Shown piece after piece: positions 1 to 5,460 of a stretch of DNA of 5,460 nucleotides. A program made the position numbers and the translations under genes. The number at the start of each line of letters is the position of its first letter. The stretch's first letter is position 1. Where the stretch lies: assembly GCA_022707665.1 (NCBI GenBank), contig JAKJAE010000019.1:12052-17511 (forward strand). Reading direction: 5' to 3'. Source of the stretch: Chloroflexota bacterium. GTDB taxonomy: Bacteria > Chloroflexota > Anaerolineae > B4-G1 > SLSP01. A model generated the notes under the pieces. The model saw only the letters and a list, made by a program, of their open reading frames with translations. It ran no database searches and was not told where the DNA came from.

Positions 1-240
1 GTGTCACGCGACGTTGCGGTTGCACGAGCCATCCCTGATCGTGACCATGAGGTCGATGACTTGTACAACCAGGTGAACCGCGAACTGCTCACCTACATCC
101 TCTCGGACCCTGCGTGCTTTCAGCAGGCCAACTACCTTCTCTGGGCAGCGCACAACCTGGAACGCGCTGCAGACCGTGTGACGAACATCTGCGAGCGCAC
201 GGTTTTTATGGTGACGGGTGAGATGGAGGAGTTGGCCTAG
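1..240 (+). CDS. phoU: PhoU, phosphate transport/signalling regulator, C-terminal part (5' truncated by window edge)
   Basis: PhoU proteins link the PstSCAB phosphate importer to the PhoR/PhoB two-component system and restrain phosphate uptake and Pho signalling at the inner face of the membrane. The visible 79 residues match the second three-helix repeat of the family. They contain two E/D-x-x-x-D metal-cluster motifs, one at D15-x3-D19 (D-H-E-V-D) and one at E54-x3-D58 (E-R-A-A-D). The latter is followed by the typical T-N-I-C-E and V-T-G-E ending. PhoU is usually about 215-230 residues, so roughly the first two thirds lie left of the window. The frame is open to base 1, and the GTG there is most likely an internal valine rather than a start. 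The stop TAG (238-240) overlaps the stop of the convergent hypD gene. Family assignment is firm. Whether this gene sits in a pst operon cannot be seen. Confidence 0.93.
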   Translation: MSRDVAVARAIPDRDHEVDDLYNQVNRELLTYILSDPACFQQANYLLWAAHNLERAADRVTNICERTVFMVTGEMEELA

Positions 241-2603
241 AAGACCTCGTGTTCTGTGCGGGCAATGATCTCATCCTGGAGCGCCTGGCTCAGGTCACAG
301 AAATAGTCGCTGTACCCGGCCACCCGCACGATGAGGTCGCGGTATGCCTCGGGATCTGCTTGCGCCTTGCGCAATGTTGCCGCATCGACGACGTTGAACT
401 GGATGTGATGTCCATCCAGCATGAAATAGGTCCGCACGAGTCGCACGAAGCTCTCCAGCCCGGCATCGTCCGCCAGCAGGCGCGGCGTTAGTTTCTGGTT
501 CAGGAGTGTGCCGCCCGTCCGCACCTGGTCCATTTTGGCCACCGACTTGATGACTGCCGTCGGGCCCTCACGGTCAGCCCCCTGAACGGGCGAGATGCCC
601 TCTGATAGGGGCCTGCCGGCCTCGCGCCCGTCCGGCGTTGCGCCGGTCACCGACCCGAAGTAGACGTGGCACGTTGTGGGTAACAGGTCAATGTGGTACT
701 GACCTCCCTTTGTGTTGGGACGCCCGTCAACCGCGCGGTAATAGGCTTCGAAGACCCGCATCATGAGCGCATCCGCGTAGTCATCATCATTTCCGTAACG
801 TGGGGTTCGGTTGAGCAGGAGTTGCTGTATTCGCTCGTGCCCACCGAAATCCGCTTCCAGCGCTTCCAACAGGGCCTCCATCGTCAGGGTCTTCTGATCA
901 TAGACGTGGAACTTGATGGCCGAGAGCGCATCCGCCATCGTCCCCAGGCCCACACCCTGGATGTAACTGGTGTTGTAACGCGCCCCTCCATCGTGGTAGT
1001 CTCTTCCCCTAGCGATGCAGTCATCGATCAGGAGTGAGAGGAAGGGAACCGGCATGCTGCGCGCGTAGAGGCGCTCGATGACGGCATTCCCGCGGACCTT
1101 GACATCGATGAAGTAAAGCAGTTGCCGTTCGAACGCGGCGAAGAGATCATCGAACGCTGCAAAGCTCCGGGGATCCCCTGTTTGCGGCCCAAGCTGCTTG
1201 CCCGTGCGTGGGTCGATCCCATTGTGAAGCGCGAGCTCAAGAACCTTGGGCATATTGAAGTAGCCCGTCAGGTTGTAGTTCTCCTTGCCGAATGCGCCTG
1301 TCTCAACGCAGCCGCTCGTTCCACCGCAGCGTGCATCGGCAAGACGCTTCCCCTGGCGCAGCATCTCGGCGATGACCAGATCTGTGTTGAAGATCGACGG
1401 TTGCCCAAAGCCTGTCCGGATGATCTTACCAGCCCGGCGGATGAAGGCATCGGGGTTCTTCTTGCTCACTTGGACGGAGGAGCTGGGTTGCAGGAGGCGC
1501 ATCTCCTCGATAACGTCGAGGATCAGATAGGTAACGGCATTCACGCCGTCACCACCATCAGGTGTCACACCACCACAGTTGATCTGCGCGAAGTCAGTGT
1601 AGGTGCCACTTTCCTCTGCCGTCACGCCAACCTTGGGTGGGGCCGGTTGGTTGTTGAACTTGATCCAGAAGCACTGAAGGAGCTCCTCAGCTGATTCCCG
1701 GGTCAGGGTACCCTTCGCCAGGCCCTTCTCGTAGAATGGAGCAAGGTGCTGGTCGAGTTTGCCTGGGTTGAAGGCATCCCAGGGGTTCAACTCCGTCGTG
1801 ACGCCAAGATGCACGAACCAATAGGTCTGCAGCGCCTCCCAGAAGTCGCGCGGGGCGTGCGCAGGTACCCTCGAGCACACCTCGGCGATGCGTTGGAGCT
1901 CCGCCTGTCGTATCGGATCCTGCTCAATGTTCGCGAGCTCAAGCGCACGCTCGGCGTGGCGTTCGGCGAAGCGGATCACGGCGTCGGCCGCAATCGCCAT
2001 TGCCCTCAGTTCCTCCTGTCTGTCGTACGCGCCAGGATCGTGCAGAAAGTCCAGGTTTGAGAGTGCTGTAGCAATGTCTGCCTTGAGGTCGAGCAGTCCT
2101 CTGTGGTAGATCTTGTCGTCCAGCGTCGTGTGGCCAGGCCCCCTCTGCTCCATGAACTCGGTGAAGATGCCGGCATCGTAGGCATCTTTCCACGCATCGG
2201 TCATCTCTGCAAAGATCCGCTCGCGCATCGTTCGCCCTTGCCAGAAGGGGATGATGGTCTCGGCGTAGACCGCGCGGGCTTGAGCGCTGACTTTGAAGGG
2301 GATCTTCTCGCGCGCATCGAGGAGGTCCAGATCCCTTAGCGAGTGGCAGCACAACTCGGGGAACGTCGGGGCAGCCTTGGGTGCCGGACCTTTTTCGCCG
2401 ACGATCAGTTCGCCGTCATTGATGCAAATGGTGCGATGTTCCATCATGTAGCGGAAGGCCTGCGCACGCCGCACCGGGGCTGAGAGCTCTCGCCGCTCCA
2501 GGGCGGCGTAGGCTGTCAGCAGTTCCGCCCGTTCCGTCGAGAGCGTGGGGACTGCATCCAGGCTCTCCTGTCGGAGCCGTGCCACCCGCGCTGTCATCGT
2601 CAT
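237..2603 (-). CDS. hypD: Glycyl-radical enzyme, trans-4-hydroxy-L-proline dehydratase (HypD)
   Basis: Predicted cytosolic glycyl-radical enzyme that dehydrates trans-4-hydroxy-L-proline to pyrroline-5-carboxylate, which ProC can reduce to proline. It needs a radical-SAM activase and is oxygen-sensitive. With the start at 2603 it has 788 residues; C. difficile HypD has 789 as I recall. The PFL-like domain covers most of the protein. The thiyl loop G-C-V-E places Cys432 and Glu434, and the C-terminal motif R-V-A-G-Y-S-D-Y-F places the radical Gly763. HypD active-site residues that I recall (F152, H160, D278, S334, F340, C434, E436, Y450, T645, G765) correspond one-for-one to F150, H158, D276, S332, F338, C432, E434, Y448, T643 and G763, a constant offset of two. 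Start choice: the ATG at 2603 has a strong ribosome site 9 nt upstream. The longer frame beginning at TTG 2735 has no such site and adds 44 non-homologous residues. No frameshift is seen. The symbol hypD is shared with an unrelated hydrogenase-maturation gene. Confidence 0.88.
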   Translation of the reverse strand: MTMTARVARLRQESLDAVPTLSTERAELLTAYAALERRELSAPVRRAQAFRYMMEHRTICINDGELIVGEKGPAPKAAPTFPELCCHSLRDLDLLDAREKIPFKVSAQARAVYAETIIPFWQGRTMRERIFAEMTDAWKDAYDAGIFTEFMEQRGPGHTTLDDKIYHRGLLDLKADIATALSNLDFLHDPGAYDRQEELRAMAIAADAVIRFAERHAERALELANIEQDPIRQAELQRIAEVCSRVPAHAPRDFWEALQTYWFVHLGVTTELNPWDAFNPGKLDQHLAPFYEKGLAKGTLTRESAEELLQCFWIKFNNQPAPPKVGVTAEESGTYTDFAQINCGGVTPDGGDGVNAVTYLILDVIEEMRLLQPSSSVQVSKKNPDAFIRRAGKIIRTGFGQPSIFNTDLVIAEMLRQGKRLADARCGGTSGCVETGAFGKENYNLTGYFNMPKVLELALHNGIDPRTGKQLGPQTGDPRSFAAFDDLFAAFERQLLYFIDVKVRGNAVIERLYARSMPVPFLSLLIDDCIARGRDYHDGGARYNTSYIQGVGLGTMADALSAIKFHVYDQKTLTMEALLEALEADFGGHERIQQLLLNRTPRYGNDDDYADALMMRVFEAYYRAVDGRPNTKGGQYHIDLLPTTCHVYFGSVTGATPDGREAGRPLSEGISPVQGADREGPTAVIKSVAKMDQVRTGGTLLNQKLTPRLLADDAGLESFVRLVRTYFMLDGHHIQFNVVDAATLRKAQADPEAYRDLIVRVAGYSDYFCDLSQALQDEIIARTEHEVF

Positions 2604-2612
2604 AGCCCGACT

Positions 2613-2621
2613 CTCCTCCCC
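2613..2621 (-). promoter_or_regulatory. Ribosome binding site of hypD, decides the start
   Basis: On the minus strand the sequence reads GGGGAGGAG, followed by nine bases and then ATG at 2603-2601. This is a near-ideal Shine-Dalgarno element and spacing. A second in-frame ATG at 2597 would be 15 bases away, so the first is preferred. The site rules out the longer TTG-initiated reading frame at 2735. Confidence 0.8.
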
Positions 2622-2653
2622 GTGATCGTCTGATCCCACAGTTGTCAGCGCCA

Positions 2654-2662
2654 ATAGTACCA
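2654..2662 (-). promoter_or_regulatory. Candidate extended -10 promoter of hypD
   Basis: The minus strand carries TGGTACTAT, that is TACTAT (four of six matches to TATAAT) preceded by the TGn extension. The extension can compensate for a missing -35 element. No good -35 hexamer is found 16-19 bases upstream. Initiation would fall near 2647 and give a leader of about 44 bases ahead of the hypD start. This is inference from consensus matching only. Confidence 0.35.
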
Positions 2663-2685
2663 CAGAAGGCGATGGTCGCACGGTG

Positions 2686-2700
2686 TCTGCCTGCGGCAGA
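2686..2700. promoter_or_regulatory. Perfect dyad between the divergent promoters (possible operator)
   Basis: TCTGCC-TGC-GGCAGA is a perfect inverted repeat with 6-bp arms and a 3-bp centre. It lies between the candidate promoters of hypD and the MFS gene, about 24 bp upstream of the hypD -10 and 20 bp upstream of the MFS -35. That is a natural place for a regulator acting on both genes. It does not match an operator I can name, and a dyad of this size can occur by chance in GC-rich DNA. Confidence 0.3.
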
Positions 2701-2719
2701 TGGGTGCACGAACAGCCGC

Positions 2720-2748
2720 TTTCCGAATCCCCCAACGGGGCCTATACT
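2720..2748 (+). promoter_or_regulatory. Candidate sigma-70-type promoter of the MFS gene
   Basis: The -10 hexamer is TATACT at 2743-2748, with five of six consensus matches. The -35 is weak (TTTCCG at 2720-2725, three of six) at the ideal 17-bp spacing. The spacer contains CCCC-AAC-GGGG at 2730-2740, which abuts the region of the -10. Transcription would start near 2755 and leave a leader of about 72 bases before the MFS start at 2827. Confidence 0.45.
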
Positions 2749-2793
2749 TCGTTTCCGTTGCGCCCGGGGCCAGGAGGCTGCATAGCGACGTCC

Positions 2794-2805
2794 CCGACAA
2801 GTCGG
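2794..2805 (+). repeat. Short perfect inverted repeat in the MFS leader
   Basis: CCGACAAGTCGG is a perfect 12-bp palindrome-like element (5-bp arms, AA centre), 21 bases upstream of the MFS start codon. It lies downstream of the proposed promoter, so it could be a repressor operator or, in the mRNA, a small hairpin near the ribosome site. No regulator gene is adjacent to suggest which, and chance occurrence is possible. Confidence 0.3.
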
Positions 2806-2826
2806 TACCTGAGGTTTTGACTCCTT

Positions 2827-4134
2827 ATGAAGACCTTCGTCATAATCTGGGCTGGACAGCTTGTCTCGACGCTGGGCTCTGCCATCACCAGTTTTTGCCT
2901 GGGCGTCTGGGTCTACGAGACGACGGGCTCACCTACGCTCTTCGCAACTTCTATGCTCGCATGGGTATTGCCAAATCTGTTGCTCTCACCCGTTGCTGGC
3001 GTTCTGGCCGATCGGTGGGACCGGCGTCTGGTGATGATCTTCGCGGACACAGGCGCGGCACTGAGTTCGCTCTTCATAATCGTGATGCTCTTCACCGGTG
3101 AGTTGCAGGTCTGGCACGTGTATGTGTCGGGCTTCTTCAATGCGGCGTTCAGCACCTTCCAATGGCCTGCCTACAGCGCGGCAACCGCGCAGTTGGTGCC
3201 CAAACACCACCTGGGGCGCGCCGGCGGGATGACGCAGATCGGCGACGCTATCAGCCAACTTGCAGGCCCGGCGATTGCCGGTGCGTTGTTTGTGACTGCA
3301 GGCCTCAAGACCGTGCTGGCGATCGATGTCGCCAGTTATCTCGTCGCCCTCGCAACACTGCTGTCTGTGCGCTTCCCCCGGCCCACCCGGATCTCATCCA
3401 GCGACGATGTGAAGGGTCCGTTCTTTAGGGAAGCTGCCTATGGTTGGTCTGTCATCCGGCGGATGCCCGGCCTTTTGGGGCTCCTTATGGTCTTCGCGAC
3501 GGCAAACTTCCTGGTCAACATCACCTTTGCCCTCTACACGCCTCTCATTCTCGGCATAACTACGGTCGACAAGCTGGGATACCTGAACTCAGTCGGGGGT
3601 CTGGGTATGCTGGTCGGCACCGTGATCATGAGCGCGTGGGGCGGACCAAAGCGCCGGATCCGGGGCATCCTGGCGGCTGAGATGATGTTGGGGCTGACGA
3701 CCTTCCTGTTCGGCCTGCGTCTGACGATCCCACTCCTCGCCGTCAACAACTTCTTCTTTATGGTCGCCATGCCGATTTCCAGTGGGTGCAGCCAGGCAAT
3801 CTGGCAGACCAAGATCGCGCACGCCGTGCAAGGGCGTGTCTTTGCCATCCGCCGCGTGCTGGCATACTCGGCTATGCCATTGGCCTATGCTGCTAGCGGA
3901 CCCCTGGCTGAGCGAGTCTTTGAGCCCGCGATGGCCGAGGGCGGCGCATGGATCCCGGCGTTTGGATGGTTGGTGGGAGCGGGCCCCGGGCATGGAATCG
4001 CGCTGATGTTCGTCCTGGCTGGGGCTCTATATATGCTGGCCATCCTGGTCATTCCGCTTCACCCGCGCATCTGGCGGCTCGAACTGGAGATACCGGATGC
4101 ACAAGCTGACGTCGCTGGTGTCGCTGTCTCCTGA
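2827..4134 (+). CDS. MFS transporter, EntS/MFS_3-like exporter family
   Basis: A 435-residue integral inner-membrane protein with twelve likely transmembrane helices, at about residues 3-28, 38-60, 68-91, 95-120, 140-162, 163-183, 212-240, 252-272, 278-297, 299-320, 345-365 and 388-412. The signature MFS loop between helices 2 and 3 is present at residues 58-67 (G-V-L-A-D-R-W-D-R-R). Residues 184-211 form the central cytoplasmic loop. The Q-G-R-V-F-A stretch (335-340) and the C-terminal E-I-P-D-A tail (421-425) are features I associate with the MFS_3 branch that includes enterobactin and macrolide exporters. A proton-driven exporter of an unknown small molecule is the best guess; the substrate cannot be read from sequence. 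The start is the first ATG after an in-frame stop at 2818-2820. Its ribosome site is weak (GAGG at 2811-2814, 12 nt away). It is divergent from hypD and convergent with the gene to the right. The 76-bp downstream gap shows no T-rich terminator. Confidence 0.88.
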   Translation: MKTFVIIWAGQLVSTLGSAITSFCLGVWVYETTGSPTLFATSMLAWVLPNLLLSPVAGVLADRWDRRLVMIFADTGAALSSLFIIVMLFTGELQVWHVYVSGFFNAAFSTFQWPAYSAATAQLVPKHHLGRAGGMTQIGDAISQLAGPAIAGALFVTAGLKTVLAIDVASYLVALATLLSVRFPRPTRISSSDDVKGPFFREAAYGWSVIRRMPGLLGLLMVFATANFLVNITFALYTPLILGITTVDKLGYLNSVGGLGMLVGTVIMSAWGGPKRRIRGILAAEMMLGLTTFLFGLRLTIPLLAVNNFFFMVAMPISSGCSQAIWQTKIAHAVQGRVFAIRRVLAYSAMPLAYAASGPLAERVFEPAMAEGGAWIPAFGWLVGAGPGHGIALMFVLAGALYMLAILVIPLHPRIWRLELEIPDAQADVAGVAVS

Positions 4135-4210
4135 AGACGTTCGGAGGCGATCGACAGGTCAGAGGCCCAACTCTGTGGCCGGTGGGTCAATCCGGTCGGT
4201 GTATCCGCGA

Positions 4211-5460
4211 CTAGTTGCCGATCTCTCCATCCAATAACGGCCAACTGTCGAAGGCGCGGTCGAGAGGTTCGCAATTCTCGGTGGCGATCACCCAGCGGTT
4301 CCTGGGCGCATAGACGTTGTAGCTGATCTTGGGGCCGCCTGGCCACCGGAAAGAACGCTCAAGCAGCGCGGGATCGGCGTTCTCTGTAGCAACGGCGTCA
4401 AGGACTGCGACGGCGTTACCCTCGTGAAAAACCGCTATGAGCCCCATGGTTGGCTTGCTGTGGATTGCGATCGATAGATCCTCGGACACGACATAGACCT
4501 GCCAGGTCGCATCGGCTGCGTCTGGATGCCACGTTGCCGGCACGTGCACAGGCCCCGCAGCTACTGCGAGATCACGATAGACGCCGGTGTTGTTCCATGC
4601 ACGAAAGTCACCGCCTGGTCCTGCCAAATGCACAACGTCGGCGAGCTCTGTGGCTTTGATCGATGTACCGCTCCTGGTGCTGCCGCCATCCAGCATCAAC
4701 GTGATCGGGCGTGCAACAATCATCGAGCGGGGACCACGATGCACACCTCCTGCGCTCAGTAGATACCCGGGTCCTCCGCTGTAGATTTCCGGTGAAGCGC
4801 GGAACCCGTGACCGATCCTGACGAAATAACTCTCGGGTTTGGCCAGGATCCATCGTGCAGCCTCGTCGGAGGGATGGTAGGGGAGTAGCGCTCCCCAGAG
4901 CGCAATGTGGAGTCCACCAGTTGGTGGCAGAACCTGGCCACCCTCCGGGTAAAGACTCATCCACGTGCGAACCAGGGATGTCTGGTAGTCAGCCTCGAGG
5001 CTGGTGATTCCCGCTTTCTCAATCTGCCGCCTGAACGGTGCGTACCGGCGGAAACTCAGGCTGCCCAGCGCATAGCTCCAGGTCTCACGATCCAGGATCT
5101 CTCGCGCGACCGCACGCACCTCTTCCGATCCGAACGCTTCCAGGTTCATCAGTGCGGTCAGGGTATAGCCCATATAGGGAATCGAGTTGAACTCATATAG
5201 CCCTGCCGTTCGCAGCTCGCCCAGCAGCGCCAGCATCCAGCGCTCCATCCCATTTGCATCGTTATCGTGGCGCGGGTCAGTGCTACCATGGAGCGCCAGC
5301 CAGCGGTTCTTGAGGTACCGCGCCCCTTCTGTCATAAGGAGGTGGTTCTCGGTATCGCGCACCAGGCCGAGAGTCCGTGGGACAGAGACGCGCGGATTGC
5401 TGCCCTCTTCGACCAGGAGCACATTGAGGAGATGTTCGCGGGTCTCCGGGGCGAGGCGGG
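4211..5460 (-). CDS. C-terminal part of a large unrecognised protein, polysaccharide-lyase-like architecture suspected (5' truncated)
   Basis: The frame stays open through the right edge. About 415 residues are visible, ending at TAG 4213-4211, and the GTG at 5422 need not be the start. Numbering from that GTG, residues 20-200 are predicted mainly helical. They include R-D-T-E-N-H-L-L-M (22-30), Y-E-F-N-S-I-P-Y (76-83) and successive amphipathic helices. Residues 208-385 are strand-rich and contain A-S-P-E-I-Y-S-G-G-P-G-Y-L-L-S-A-G-G (209-226). Helical repeats carrying an E-N-H motif followed by a beta-sandwich recall alpha/alpha-toroid enzymes such as heparinase II/III-like, alginate and hyaluronate lyases. 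I cannot assign a family, substrate or catalytic set, and no enzymatic function should be taken from this entry. No membrane segment is visible. A signal peptide, if any, would be outside the window. That it is a real gene is well supported by the long open frame and ordered composition. Confidence 0.75.
   Translation of the reverse strand, partial: RLAPETREHLLNVLLVEEGSNPRVSVPRTLGLVRDTENHLLMTEGARYLKNRWLALHGSTDPRHDNDANGMERWMLALLGELRTAGLYEFNSIPYMGYTLTALMNLEAFGSEEVRAVAREILDRETWSYALGSLSFRRYAPFRRQIEKAGITSLEADYQTSLVRTWMSLYPEGGQVLPPTGGLHIALWGALLPYHPSDEAARWILAKPESYFVRIGHGFRASPEIYSGGPGYLLSAGGVHRGPRSMIVARPITLMLDGGSTRSGTSIKATELADVVHLAGPGGDFRAWNNTGVYRDLAVAAGPVHVPATWHPDAADATWQVYVVSEDLSIAIHSKPTMGLIAVFHEGNAVAVLDAVATENADPALLERSFRWPGGPKISYNVYAPRNRWVIATENCEPLDRAFDSWPLLDGEIGN

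Noticed and set aside
1122..1694. 190-residue open frame on the plus strand inside hypD
   Set aside because: It lies fully antisense to a conserved enzyme gene, has no recognisable domain and is the kind of shadow frame expected in GC-rich coding DNA.
2591..2605. CTGTCATCGTCATAG, reminiscent of a Pho box near a gene neighbouring phoU
   Set aside because: It lies over the hypD start codons (the M-T-M-T coding repeat), matches only one half of the direct-repeat consensus and is not upstream of a promoter.
2623..2635. TGATC-GTC-TGATC repeat resembling an FNR/CRP half-site pair
   Set aside because: The halves are in direct rather than inverted order, and the spacing and outer bases do not fit TTGAT-N4-ATCAA.
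2604..2735. 44-residue N-terminal extension of the glycyl-radical enzyme, starting at TTG 2735
   Set aside because: It has no ribosome site, resembles no family sequence and overlaps the MFS promoter region, while the ATG at 2603 has a strong Shine-Dalgarno and yields the expected family length.
3589..3993. 134-residue minus-strand open frame inside the MFS gene
   Set aside because: Its translation is low in hydrophobic order and unlike any family, and it is fully antisense to well-formed membrane helices of the MFS protein.
4135..4210. Possible bidirectional terminator between the convergent MFS gene and right-hand gene
   Set aside because: Only short GGCC and CCGGT repeats are present, with no stable GC stem followed by a T tract in either direction.

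Overview
This 5.46 kb, GC-rich window comes from a bacterial chromosome. It holds four protein-coding genes in a tail-to-tail / head-to-head / tail-to-tail layout. From left to right they are the 3' end of phoU (+), a complete glycyl-radical enzyme gene (-), a complete MFS exporter-type gene (+), and the 3' part of a large unrecognised protein (-) that runs off the right edge. I saw no RNA genes, mobile elements, CRISPR arrays or long repeats.

The central result is the glycyl-radical enzyme at 237-2603. All the catalytic landmarks I remember for trans-4-hydroxy-L-proline dehydratase of Clostridioides difficile fall at the same relative positions, with a constant offset of two residues. I therefore call it HypD rather than a generic pyruvate formate-lyase-like protein. 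It should convert hydroxyproline to pyrroline-5-carboxylate under anoxic conditions. Neither the radical-SAM activating enzyme nor a P5C reductase is encoded in the window. Both flanking genes point the other way, so hypD appears to be a single-gene transcription unit.

The stop codons of hypD and phoU overlap in the sequence CTAG, with no room for a terminator. hypD and the MFS gene share a divergent control region of about 220 bp (2604-2826). It carries candidate promoters for both directions and two short perfect dyads. The MFS gene and the right-hand gene converge across a 76-bp gap in which I see no convincing terminator. The right-hand protein is helical at first and then rich in beta strands, resembling an alpha/alpha-toroid plus beta-sandwich polysaccharide-lyase-like architecture, but I cannot name its family.

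The organism is uncertain. An oxygen-sensitive glycyl-radical enzyme implies an anaerobe or facultative anaerobe. GC content near 60% and the style of the MFS protein (EntS/MFS_3-like with a C-terminal acidic 'E-x-PDA' tail) would suit Chloroflexota such as Anaerolineae, but this is an inference from general familiarity and not a demonstrated placement. The genes do not form an obvious pathway. Any link between hydroxyproline use, export and polysaccharide or glycoprotein breakdown is speculative.
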